From Amnibacterium setariae (lineage in GTDB: Bacteria > Actinomycetota > Actinomycetes > Actinomycetales > Microbacteriaceae), in the NCBI RefSeq assembly GCF_003581425.1, contig NZ_QXTG01000003.1:62293-126292 (forward strand): a stretch of DNA of 64,000 nt, in the 5' to 3' direction. Below, piece by piece: positions 45,001 to 51,197 of this stretch. Numbering within the stretch: position 1 is the stretch's first letter; each line of letters starts with the position of its first letter. The notes below the pieces were generated by a model, which did no database searches, was not told the DNA's origin, and saw nothing but the letters and a program-made list of their open reading frames with translations. Both the position numbers and the translations under genes were made by a program.

Positions 45001-45753
45001 TCGTTCGGCGTCGACGACACGACCTACAGCCAGATCGTCGAGAAGGGTGTCGCCGGCGGCGGGATCGGCGCCGCGCAGGAGCTCGTGCAGGGCGGGCCCG
45101 CGCTCGTGCAGCAGGTCGCCGGACTGCAGAGCCAGCTTGCGACCGTCGGGCAGTCCCTCGGCACGCAGACCTCCACCGTGCTCTACCAGGCCGGGGTCGA
45201 CGCCGCGCAGGGCACGGTGGACGGGATCAAGGCGAAGATCGTCGACAACCAGGCCGCGATCGCGCTGCTCGAGACCGCCATGGCGCAGTCCGTGAAGGTC
45301 CTCGGGATCAACACGTCCGCGCTCACGAAGGGCGCCGGCGCGCAGGTCGCCGCCGGCTTCGCTGACGGGATCAAGGGCAAGGCGTCCGACCTCGACAAGG
45401 TCATCGGCGAGCTCGGGAAGAACGCGGTCAACAGGCTGAAGAAGGTCCTCGGCATCCACTCGCCGTCGCGCGTGTTCGCCGAGCTCGGCGACCAGACCGG
45501 GCAGGGCTTCGTCAACGGCCTCGTTGGACAGCAGGGGAACGTCGAATCCGCGATCGAGAACCTCGTGCCGCGCCCGATCGTGGGCGCCGCGGCGTCGTCC
45601 GTCGCGATGGCGCCAGGGGTAGCGCCAGCCCCGGTGACGCAGATCTTCAACGGGCCGATGGGCTACACGCGGGACGAGGTCGCGGACGGCATCGCGACCA
45701 AGGCGCGACGCGCGATCGCCGGCGTCAACATCCCGAAGGTGAGGGTCTCCTGA
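42079..45753 (+). CDS. Phage tail tape-measure protein
   Basis: This 1224-residue protein has the TP901-type tape-measure layout: an N-terminal domain (ARAYVQIVPSMKGVQGEISKSL), a tape-measure core with TKEQQAQVKALQASGDKIGAQ, a hydrophobic stretch (about 300-640) with many membrane-like helices, then a coiled coil (about 715-990). Two copies of a C-terminal repeat, LGIRSPSRVFASIG (about 672) and LGIHSPSRVFAELG (about 1128), are also present. It is intact, with no frameshift. By the usual rule of about 1.5 angstrom per residue it would specify a tail of roughly 180 nm. It is the only tail gene in the element. Confidence 0.92.
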   Translation: MSVELARAYVQIVPSMKGVQGEISKSLGAGSPLDKEALSAGKRTGGLLSKGVGGVLGAVTPYVGIAAAGLGIAKLTGYVTDSISAVANWQALNAQSASAVKATGGAANVTAQQVNALAQSLEGQTSTQAESIQQGANLLLTFRGIRNEAGKGNDVFNQTTAAAVDMARALGTDVPSAAMLLGKALNDPAAGMTRLTRSGVTFTKEQQAQVKALQASGDKIGAQKVILAELNKEFGGSGAAYRATFSGQLYQLQDAVGDFGEEIATAAMPALTALVGTASKVVAWAGSLGLGAKAAAGIGSVLQTIGPPAQAAFGSIAAGIQPLLPLIGGLAAGITAFLVTSNFPAIIARLATSFGPLASLLPQIAGAFRFLTGPVGILITLLTAAYASNETFRTAINGLLGTLLGLASNLLGQLMPAITMLVTTLAGALGPVLSSVVPVVTQLATMLASTLTQALQVLTPIIGLVASVLTTVVSAAAPLIGVVVQLAGRLLAALLPAFIQLVQQVLPPVIGILRALIPAITPVIQILGTVLAGAIRALLPIITAVFGAIVPIIRAALQIVTGVINVVVGLLTGNFAQAWRGLKGIVAGAINLVVGVLRGAIGIVGAALTGIVNAGVAILKSSINTVLTIGGQIVSGLANGIRNNAKAVLGAIGGVVNGAIDWAKHLLGIRSPSRVFASIGRYVGQGLVKGLAGSQSQVKDAATSLVNQVTDAFTKLGDQREASQKKLIKLNKQLAATNTSTKSGKASAAKLRDQIAEQRKLVIDLGRASDVSPKQRKNLIATLKADTAQLTSLAGRRDKLAGDLKAAQDKLADAVKVRDDFAAQVKATTIGLGNITDAYADVVDARKTASDSIAELQTNLGDLASSQADASKEADTTRAKLAVVDQQIASLSAYGTDYASKLADLQGNRIDLASTLAEQMGKVADYSDQIANTQSKLNDAQVAATQSAGPAIIKNLQDAISQTQTFQTLLGQLKSFGVDDTTYSQIVEKGVAGGGIGAAQELVQGGPALVQQVAGLQSQLATVGQSLGTQTSTVLYQAGVDAAQGTVDGIKAKIVDNQAAIALLETAMAQSVKVLGINTSALTKGAGAQVAAGFADGIKGKASDLDKVIGELGKNAVNRLKKVLGIHSPSRVFAELGDQTGQGFVNGLVGQQGNVESAIENLVPRPIVGAAASSVAMAPGVAPAPVTQIFNGPMGYTRDEVADGIATKARRAIAGVNIPKVRVS

Positions 45754-46037
45754 CCGAGTACATCGAGGACAGCGGCCGATTCGACCTCCCGGCCGAAGAG
45801 CTGCGCGCCATCACGATCGCACTGCTCACCGCGGCGAGAGAGTCTCCGGAGCTCGTCGCGACCTACGTGGCCGACTCCTTCCCGAGCGTTCAGGTCGAGG
45901 ACGCGCCCAGCATCTTCCGCGCGCTAGGACACGTCCTGGGGCAGCTGCTCGAGGTCGTCAACGTCCTGCGGGACGTGCCCGAGTGGGGCCCGTACCTCGA
46001 CGGGTTCATCGCCAGCCTCGCGCGACAGAACTCCTGA
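45750..46037 (+). CDS. Small acidic protein, CTG start
   Basis: Reading from CTG 45750, which overlaps the tape-measure stop as CTGA, gives 95 residues (TEYIEDSGRFDLPAEELRAITIALL...YLDGFIASLARQNS). GC at third codon positions is high and the composition is protein-like (helical, acidic). The CTGA overlap mirrors the GTGA/ATGA couplings of this element. There is no ATG or GTG before residue 44, so either a CTG start or a shorter product must be used. Function unknown. Confidence 0.6.
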   Translation: MTEYIEDSGRFDLPAEELRAITIALLTAARESPELVATYVADSFPSVQVEDAPSIFRALGHVLGQLLEVVNVLRDVPEWGPYLDGFIASLARQNS

Positions 46038-46133
46038 TGCGCGACGTGATGGGGACTGCATCCGAACGCGATAGAACGCGCAATAGATCGCCGCACTGTT
46101 GGCGAATAGATCACGGCGTGGATACGATCGCAG

Positions 46134-46202
46134 TGGACCGGACGGGGTTCGAACCCGCTAGGGCATCTTCCAAAGGGACGCCTGGCTCCACAGCCCCGGC
46201 CC
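46134..46202 (-). tRNA. tRNA-like RNA with 9-nt anticodon loop
   Basis: On the minus strand a 69-nt cloverleaf can be drawn. The acceptor GGGCCGG/CCGGTCC has seven pairs (one G-U), with discriminator A. The D-like arm is GGCT-GTGG-AGCC. The anticodon arm is GGCGTC/GATGCC with loop CCTTTGGAA (9 nt). The variable region has 3 nt, and the T-arm GCGGG/CCCGT has loop TTCGAAC. The D-arm is reduced and the 8-9 linker is missing. It may be a divergent tRNA, a frameshift-type tRNA or a tRNA mimic. Identity cannot be assigned. Confidence 0.5.
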
Positions 46203-46316
46203 GGGTAGAGGCGGACGGACCGCCCGACCAGTTGCACCTGATCGAACGGTCCGCCACCTCTATGGCGGCGGCATGTGCCGTACCTCCTCTCGCAAGATCA
46301 CTCAGTCGAAGGCCGG

Positions 46317-46340
46317 CACCCGCATGGGGGTCGGCCTTCG
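46317..46340. terminator. Hairpin terminator
   Basis: Arms cgaaggccg (46317-46325) and cggccttcg (46332-46340) are extended inside the loop by gcaccc/gggggt pairing. It separates the tape-measure side from the next promoter. Confidence 0.75.
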
Positions 46341-46363
46341 GTCATCACGGTAGATGTCGCGGC

Positions 46364-46434
46364 GGTGAACTTCAACCCGAGATCACCACATCGGTGAAAT
46401 TCACCTTCCGTCACCGGTGAACTTCACCTACCCT
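46364..46434 (+). promoter_or_regulatory. Three GGTGAA-N-TTCACC operators and a -10 box
   Basis: Palindromes of 13 bp lie at 46364-46376 (one arm imperfect), 46393-46405 and 46416-46428 (both perfect). The last abuts TACCCT at 46429-46434, which is 6 nt before ATG 46441. Bound protein would occlude the promoter. Autoregulation by the downstream winged-helix protein is a reasonable guess. Confidence 0.75.
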
Positions 46435-46440
46435 GGTGCC

Positions 46441-46986
46441 ATGACCGCGATCGAAGAGGTACTGCGCCAGCTCCGTGAAGAGCGCGTCGAGCGCGCTCGA
46501 GCGCTGGCTGAGACGGATCAGCTGATCGAGGGTCTCGAGCACCGAGTCGACCGGTTCCGCCTGCGGGAGACCCTCAAGGCTCCGGACGACCACGGGCAGG
46601 CCGTCGCCGATGCTGATGACGCTGGCCAGGAAGCCGACGCTGAGCCTTCCGGCAACAGGGCCCTCGTTCTGTCCGTCTTCGAGGGCAGTCCCGGGCAGGG
46701 GCTCAAGACGGGCGACGTCTACCACGCGCTACTTCGCCGCGGTTGGACGACGAAGTCGGCTGACCCCCGCGGTTTCGTCTCGAATCTGCTCTCCCGCATG
46801 GCTTCGGAGGACTTCCTCGAGCGCACTGGGCATGGTGAGTACCGGCTGCCCGGTGCCGAGAGTCGGGTCGAGAACGGCAGCGAGCGGCTGGTCGAGCGCG
46901 ATCGCCTGCAGTTCCAGCCGCAGGTCCAGGCGCCGGTCCAGCCTCAGCTCCGTGCCTCGTGGCAGACCCCTCGCGTGTCTGCTTAG
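46441..46986 (+). CDS. Coiled-coil and winged-helix protein
   Basis: The 181-residue protein has an N-terminal coiled coil (about 1-40; VLRQLREERVERARALAETDQLI), an acidic linker, a winged-helix-like domain (about 73-135; ALVLSVFEGSPGQGLKTGDVYHALL...NLLSRMASEDFLERTGHGEYRL), and a Gln/Pro-rich tail. It is probably a dimeric DNA-binding regulator. ATG 46441 is 6 nt after TACCCT, so it is leaderless. Starting at 46417 would run through the operator and is rejected. Confidence 0.75.
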   Translation: MTAIEEVLRQLREERVERARALAETDQLIEGLEHRVDRFRLRETLKAPDDHGQAVADADDAGQEADAEPSGNRALVLSVFEGSPGQGLKTGDVYHALLRRGWTTKSADPRGFVSNLLSRMASEDFLERTGHGEYRLPGAESRVENGSERLVERDRLQFQPQVQAPVQPQLRASWQTPRVSA

Positions 46987-47087
46987 CCGCGGCGAAGGTG
47001 GTGGGCAGGGACCAGGGGTGTAGCGCGTTCCTGCATCGTCCGGTCCGGCAGCGACTTCAAGGCGCGTGGCCGGCCATCTCGAGCCCC

Positions 47088-47393
47088 TTAGTCGGCGTCG
47101 AGCCCTCGACGTAGGTCGGCGATCACGACCTGCTCCGATGGACCGCGAAGCGCCGCGAGCTGCACGGCGTGAAGTAGCAGCTGCACCGCGGGGCCCACCA
47201 AGTTCGACGCGTCGGTCTGGATGGAGCGGGCGGCGTTGTCGACGTGGACCTCAACTGCGCCGATCTCGCCCAACCGCTCGAGCGCGAGGTTCAGTGCTCG
47301 ACCGTTGACCTCGAGCTCTGCGCTTGGGTCCCATGCGGCGACGGCATCCAGAAGAACATGGCCGGCAAGACGGCCGGCTTCGGGTATCGCCAT
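47088..47393 (-). CDS. Hypothetical protein, last gene of a minus-strand cluster
   Basis: The 101-residue protein (MAIPEAGRLAGHVLLDAVAAWDPSAEL...) is helical with a short beta-like AVEVHVDNAARSI. No domain is recognised. TACCGT is 6 nt before ATG 47393, so it can be transcribed on its own. It lies 28 bp after the neighbouring gene in the same direction. It may be an immunity or accessory protein to the HEPN-like gene, but that is a guess. Confidence 0.65.
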   Translation of the reverse strand: MAIPEAGRLAGHVLLDAVAAWDPSAELEVNGRALNLALERLGEIGAVEVHVDNAARSIQTDASNLVGPAVQLLLHAVQLAALRGPSEQVVIADLRRGLDAD

Positions 47394-47421
47394 GGACGGA
47401 CGGTACCCGGGGCCGCCGACG

Positions 47422-47661
47422 TCACTCGGCGACCCACTCCACGCGCCCGAGCCCGCGATAGTCGCGCACGCGCGCTGGCCACAACTCGGGGCGTGTGGAC
47501 ACGTCGACGCCGTCGTCCTTCACGGTGAGGATCGGCGGCCGCTGCCCCTGTGCGATCCACCGCTGCGCCTCGCGGATCATCGACCGCCGCGTGGACTCGT
47601 GCACGTGTGCGAGGTCGATGCGGACTCCGCCCCACTCGACCGCCGTCTGCTCGTCGCTCAC
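47422..47661 (-). CDS. Hypothetical small protein
   Basis: The 79-residue protein (VEWGGVRIDLAHVHESTRRSMIREAQRWIAQG...) has mixed alpha/beta predicted structure and no known domain. GTG 47661 lies 7 nt after TACGGT. It is 40 bp downstream of the HEPN-like gene. Length and position are compatible with an antitoxin or regulator, without direct evidence. Confidence 0.6.
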   Translation of the reverse strand: MSDEQTAVEWGGVRIDLAHVHESTRRSMIREAQRWIAQGQRPPILTVKDDGVDVSTRPELWPARVRDYRGLGRVEWVAE

Positions 47662-47701
47662 GTCGCGGACCGTACCGACAGCCTCGGACGCGTTCCTACG
47701 C

Positions 47702-48661
47702 CTACTGCGCAGGGGGCGCCTGCAGGGCCTCGAGTGCCGTGTGCAGGGTCAAGAAGTAGGACCGGGTCCCCATGAACAGCAGCGCGGCGCCAGCCTCAGT
47801 GAAAGCGTCCTCGTGCTCCTCGCGGACCGCGCCGAGCGGGTGCAGCCCGTAGTTTCGGAGTTCGCGGAGATGCCCAGCGCGGGCGTGCAGCTCTGTCAGC
47901 ACGGTCGAGCCAAGCACGGCTCCGTCTCGAAGAGCCTTCACTGTCCCCGCGATGACCTCGCCAGCGTCCCTGCCCGATCGGATCGAGCGACGCAGGGCGG
48001 CGTTGCCCTCAACCTTCGACCCGAGTGTGAACCACGCTGCCTCGCTCGCTGCGGCCAGCAGGTCGACGGCCGCGAGGTACAGACCGCGCTGGAAGCAGCG
48101 GACGGCTTCGCGGAGCACCGTGACGCCGCGAGGTCCAAGGAGGTCCTCGACGCCGTCGACGAGTTCCAGGCGCGCGATCTCCTGCACCGGGTGGTTGGCG
48201 GGTCGTGTGAGCCGCCAGGGCGAGTTCCACCCGTCTCCGCCGAACGCCGGAACGGTTGTCACGAAGGTGACCCCTCCGGTCATGCCTCGAGCCACATCGT
48301 GCACACCGATGCTGTCGGTGCCGGGGCCGTAGTAGCTCCCCGACGCCTGCATGATCAATCCGTCCGCGGCAAGAACTCCGAGCGCCTCCAGAACAGCCCG
48401 GCCGATCCTGGCGCGCACAAGGACGGGATCGTCGCGATCGACCTGCGGCGTGCCGTCCGCGGCGCGCTGCACCTGGAGAGGCGGATCTCTGTCGGTGCCG
48501 AGGGTCAGTTCGCGGCGCTCGAGCAGGTGCCGGATGAAGAACTCTTGCGTCGCCGTCGCTTGCGAGCTCAGCACTGCGAGGATCGCCGCGCGGGCTTCGA
48601 CTAGATCTGCGGCAGCTGGAATCACCGCCTCCTCGATGAGCGGCAGGAGGTCCGGGTTCAT
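47702..48661 (-). CDS. HEPN-like protein, possible RNase
   Basis: The 319-residue protein has an unknown N-terminal region. Its C-terminal helical domain (about 190-310) has an Arg-x4-His signature, Arg269 to His274 in LRELRNYGLHPLG, preceded by helices with LAAASEAAWF. RX4-6H in a helical bundle is the active-site motif of HEPN RNases used in defence and toxin systems. Non-nuclease HEPN-like proteins also exist, so this is provisional. Its ATG overlaps the stop of a zinc-ribbon gene. Confidence 0.6.
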   Translation of the reverse strand: MNPDLLPLIEEAVIPAAADLVEARAAILAVLSSQATATQEFFIRHLLERRELTLGTDRDPPLQVQRAADGTPQVDRDDPVLVRARIGRAVLEALGVLAADGLIMQASGSYYGPGTDSIGVHDVARGMTGGVTFVTTVPAFGGDGWNSPWRLTRPANHPVQEIARLELVDGVEDLLGPRGVTVLREAVRCFQRGLYLAAVDLLAAASEAAWFTLGSKVEGNAALRRSIRSGRDAGEVIAGTVKALRDGAVLGSTVLTELHARAGHLRELRNYGLHPLGAVREEHEDAFTEAGAALLFMGTRSYFLTLHTALEALQAPPAQ

Positions 48662-48795
48662 TCAGCACCGGTTTCGATCGCTGTGACGCCGCAGCTGCAG
48701 ACCCAGTAGAGGTCGGGCGGGTCGCCGGCGGGTTCGAGCCGATGGAGGCAGCGAGGGCAGTTCGGGAGCGCGGTGTCGAGCGGGTCGTCTGTCAT
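48658..48795 (-). CDS. Zinc-ribbon micro-protein
   Basis: The 45-residue protein has CPRCLHRLE...WVCSCG, a CxxC/CxC zinc ribbon. It is translationally coupled on both sides: its ATG overlaps the stop of the HTH gene, and its stop overlaps the start of the HEPN-like gene. The ATG at 48795 is the only one giving that coupling. It may bind nucleic acid or a partner protein. Confidence 0.7.
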   Translation of the reverse strand: MTDDPLDTALPNCPRCLHRLEPAGDPPDLYWVCSCGVTAIETGAE

Positions 48796-48998
48796 GCGCG
48801 GCCGTTGAGCGCCTTGCTGATGGTGGTCGGGCTCATGCCGGTGATTTCGCGGATCTTCACCCACGTGGCGCCCGCCTTGCTTGCCTCGCGAACGACAGCG
48901 TCGCGGCGGGCAACAGCGGCAGCACGGTCTCGATCGAGTGAGGCGATCACGTCGGACGCCTCGGCCAGGTCCTTGAGCAGAGCGTCGAGGTTGGCCAC
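48792..48998 (-). CDS. Small helix-turn-helix protein
   Basis: The 68-residue protein has an N-terminal helix rich in Arg and Ala and a clear C-terminal helix-turn-helix (WVKIREITGMSPTTISKALNG). It is the first gene of the minus-strand operon and the likely autoregulator. TATCGT lies 6 nt before GTG 48998. The promoter is divergent from the ParB-like operon, 76 bp away. Confidence 0.75.
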   Translation of the reverse strand: MANLDALLKDLAEASDVIASLDRDRAAAVARRDAVVREASKAGATWVKIREITGMSPTTISKALNGRA

Positions 48999-49004
48999 TA
49001 CCCC

Positions 49005-49068
49005 ACGATAGGGGCGGCAGGCACCCTAGTACAGGGGGCGTAGCGGTTGCACTACACCGCTGTAGCGT
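49005..49068. promoter_or_regulatory. Divergent leaderless promoters with CTACA/TGTAG palindrome
   Basis: Leftward -10 TATCGT (49010-49005) and rightward -10 TAGCGT (49063-49068) each lie 6 nt from their start codons. CTACA-CCGC-TGTAG at 49052-49065 overlaps the rightward -10. A protein bound there would repress the ParB-like operon. Confidence 0.65.
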
Positions 49069-49074
49069 GTCGCT

Positions 49075-49260
49075 ATGACGACAGCACAGGCGGACGCAGC
49101 GCTCGACGAGGCGCAGCTCCTCATCATCGCTTCCCTGCAGGAGCTCATCGAGCGCCTGGACGCCGGCCTCCTCGACGAGGACGCACGCGCCGAGCTCGCA
49201 ACCGACCTCTTCACCGGCGCGGCCGCCGTCGCCCGCCTCGCCCAGGCAGTCGCCGCATGA
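49075..49260 (+). CDS. Small helical protein preceding the ParB-like gene
   Basis: The 61-residue acidic protein is entirely helical (ALDEAQLLIIASLQELIERLDAGLLDEDARAEL). No domain is recognised. TAGCGT lies 6 nt before the ATG, so it is leaderless. Its stop overlaps the ParB-like start (ATGA), which suggests a functional pair. Confidence 0.7.
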   Translation: MTTAQADAALDEAQLLIIASLQELIERLDAGLLDEDARAELATDLFTGAAAVARLAQAVAA

Positions 49261-50279
49261 GCACCGCGACGACGTCCCTGCAGTTCCTGCTCGCCCGCGC
49301 CGCAGTTCGGTCCGACGCGCTCATGCACATCGTCTCCCGACGCGACACCGGCCTCCTCAACCCGATCTGCGCCGCGCACCCCATCCGGTCGCAGAAGATC
49401 GATGAGTGGACCTCGGTCCCCACCGACCTCTCCGCGCTCTGCAGCGACTGCGCGGCAATCGCGGCCGGCATCAAGGGTGTCCCGTCCATCGAGGTCGGTA
49501 TCGCCGTGTTCCTCGGCGGCGACACCGACGGGCTCCCCGTCTCGCTGCTCACCGAGGTCCCGATCACCTCGATCGACCTTGCACCGACCCACGCGCGCAC
49601 GTCCCCGGGTGATGTCGACGACCTCATCGCGTCCGTGGAGCAGCGCGGCGTCGTCACGCCCGTCCTGGTCCGCCGTGTCGGAGCTCGGCTCGAGGTCATC
49701 GACGGCGCACGGCGCCTCTGCGCCGCGCACAAGGCCGGCCGCACGACCGTGCCCGCAATCGTCCGCGAGTCCACCGACGGCGACGCGCTCCTCGACAGTC
49801 TTGTCGCGAACCTGCACCGCGACGACCTCAACCCCATCGACCTCGCCAACGCCTACGAGTACGCGATGCAGGCCCTCGGGCTGACGTCGAAGGCCGAGCT
49901 CGGTCGCCTGCTCGGGATCTCGCGCGAGCAGATCTCGAACACCATCCGACTCCTCGCGCTGCCGGAGCACCTCCGGGAGCGCGTCGCCGCCGGCGTCATC
50001 ACCGCTCAGCAGGCACGCGACCTCCTTCGTTGCCCGGCGGGGGAGGAGCAGGACGCCCTCGCTGATCGCTTCGCCGCCGATCGGGCGACCAGGGGCCCGG
50101 GCGGTCGGCGAGAGCAACGACCGGTCGATGACCAGCTCGCCGGCATCGCACAGCTGCTGACCGGCCTCCTCGACGCCAAGGTCCGGATCCGAGCCAAGGG
50201 AAACTCCACCGAGATCACGATCGTCGTCGGCCAGGATGAACGCGCTCGCGTGCTCGAGCAGCTCGGCGTCGCCGCGTAG
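49257..50279 (+). CDS. ParB/Spo0J-like nuclease-domain DNA-binding protein
   Basis: This 340-residue protein has an unusual N-terminal region (about 1-90, with Cys pair LCSDC) followed by a ParB N-terminal domain (GDVDDLIASVEQRGVVTPVLVRRVG, VIDGARRLCAAHKAG, NLHRDDLNPIDLANAYEYAM) and a helix-turn-helix (SKAELGRLLGISREQISNTIRLL). The GERRxRA CTP-binding box is GARRLCA here. No ParA is encoded nearby. It may act in partition, silencing or regulation of the element. ATG 49257 overlaps the previous stop. Confidence 0.85.
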   Translation: MSTATTSLQFLLARAAVRSDALMHIVSRRDTGLLNPICAAHPIRSQKIDEWTSVPTDLSALCSDCAAIAAGIKGVPSIEVGIAVFLGGDTDGLPVSLLTEVPITSIDLAPTHARTSPGDVDDLIASVEQRGVVTPVLVRRVGARLEVIDGARRLCAAHKAGRTTVPAIVRESTDGDALLDSLVANLHRDDLNPIDLANAYEYAMQALGLTSKAELGRLLGISREQISNTIRLLALPEHLRERVAAGVITAQQARDLLRCPAGEEQDALADRFAADRATRGPGGRREQRPVDDQLAGIAQLLTGLLDAKVRIRAKGNSTEITIVVGQDERARVLEQLGVAA

Positions 50280-50296
50280 CGGACAGGGTGAAGCGT

Positions 50297-50581
50297 ATGA
50301 GCGACGAGAAGCAGAACGACGGCCGGCTGCTGTCGAAGGCCGAAGCGGTCGAGTACCTCGGCGGCGCCCCGATCACGATCAAGACGATCGAGGCGCTCGT
50401 CCGCCGGCGCGAGATCGGCTTCCTCAAGATCGGGCGGGCCCTCGTCTTCCCGAAGAGCGCGCTCGACGCCTACATCGCCGAGCACACCGTCCAGCCCTCC
50501 CCGAACCCGTGGGGACTGACGGACGCCGCCCTCCGGAGGATCCGCGAGGACCGCTCCGGAGGGCGAGGCCGGACCTTCTAG
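50297..50581 (+). CDS. Excisionase-like helix-turn-helix protein
   Basis: The 94-residue protein has a MerR/Xis-type winged helix (LLSKAEAVEYLGGAPITIKTIEALVRR, IGFLKIGRALVFPKSALDAYI). It is a second Xis candidate of the element, after those at 38753 and 40449. ATG 50297 gives MSDEKQND; GTG 50288 is possible. It is 17 bp after the ParB-like gene and probably cotranscribed. It is convergent with the next gene, overlapping by 4 nt. Confidence 0.8.
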   Translation: MSDEKQNDGRLLSKAEAVEYLGGAPITIKTIEALVRRREIGFLKIGRALVFPKSALDAYIAEHTVQPSPNPWGLTDAALRRIREDRSGGRGRTF

Positions 50582-50910
50582 ACCAGGCGCTGTGCTCGCA
50601 CGTTGAGCTCCTGGGCAAGGCAGGTGATCGCGTGCAGCGCGTGCGCCCACCACATGCCCCGATCGGTCGAAAGCGCGGTCCTGCTGTCGAACTCGAACTC
50701 GACGCCGAACGGTCCGTCGTTGTGCAGACCCCGTCGAGCGAGGCGGATCGAGCCCTCCTCCGGCGGCACGGTCAGGGTGTAGATCTCGAGCGGACCGTCG
50801 TCGTGCTGCGTGATGCAGCGCTCCACGGTGAACGTGTGCTCGCCCGAGCTGATGAGCGCGACGCTCGACATCCGCTGATGACGAGTGCTCGGCTTCGTTA
50901 CGGTGCTCAT
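50578..50910 (-). CDS. Hypothetical protein near attR
   Basis: The 110-residue protein (SVALISSGEHTFTVERCITQHDDGPLEIYTLTVP...) looks like a compact beta-rich domain with a C-terminal helix (WWAHALHAITCLAQEL). No family is recognised. It has a good ribosome site (caggaggg) 9 nt before ATG 50910. It is the last gene inside the element and may be a cargo gene. Confidence 0.7.
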   Translation of the reverse strand: MSTVTKPSTRHQRMSSVALISSGEHTFTVERCITQHDDGPLEIYTLTVPPEEGSIRLARRGLHNDGPFGVEFEFDSRTALSTDRGMWWAHALHAITCLAQELNVRAQRLV

Positions 50911-50945
50911 GGTTGTAGCCCTCCTGCGGCTGCTGACCTGACCCT

Positions 50946-50965
50946 CGCCGAGCGGCTACTCGGCG
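50946..50965. terminator. Small perfect hairpin
   Basis: The arms cgccgag and ctcggcg are separated by six bases. It is a possible terminator near the right end of the element, without a T-run. Confidence 0.45.
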
Positions 50966-51166
50966 GGGGTCGTCGTTCTCACGGCGTGCGGATACCCGCC
51001 GTGCTCGCGCGTGAGCGCGCAAGTCCTCGTGTGCTGATCGGTGTGCTACCGACGCGGCATCTCGGAGTATCTCGATGCAGACGCGGTCCGATCGGAGCCC
51101 CGGGTTCCGCGTCATTCCGTGCCTCGAGGTACCGGGAAGCGCTGCCATGCGTGTTGGCACCGGGGA

Positions 51167-51188
51167 GTTCGAATCCCCCATCCTCCGC
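51167..51188 (+). repeat. attR core
   Basis: This is the second copy of the 22-bp tRNA-Ser 3' sequence, identical to 36800-36821. It marks the right end of the element. Confidence 0.9.
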
Positions 51189-51197
51189 CAGCTGTCA

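Larger units (their letters stand above)
36800..51188. mobile_element. Integrated element in tRNA-Ser, phage-satellite-like or relict prophage
   Basis: A 22-bp direct repeat of the tRNA 3' end bounds 14.4 kb. Next to attL is a tyrosine integrase. Inside are a repressor and Xis-like pair, a replication-like operon, a small-terminase-like gene, one complete tape-measure gene, a tRNA-like RNA, a HEPN-like operon and a ParB-like gene. Large terminase, portal, capsid, tail tube and lysis genes are absent. The extent is well supported; the nature of the element is inferred. Confidence 0.85.

Noticed and set aside
45983-46420. Open frame containing RTGFEPARASSKG
   Set aside because: This peptide is what the antisense of a tRNA T-arm gives when translated. 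It points to the tRNA-like RNA at 46134-46202 and not to a protein.
51149-51188. Second tRNA-Ser gene
   Set aside because: Only the T-arm/acceptor 3' part and a short anticodon-side match are present; there is no 5' acceptor strand. It is attR.
36800-51188. Complete functional prophage
   Set aside because: Large terminase, portal, capsid, tail tube and lysis genes are not found in any frame.
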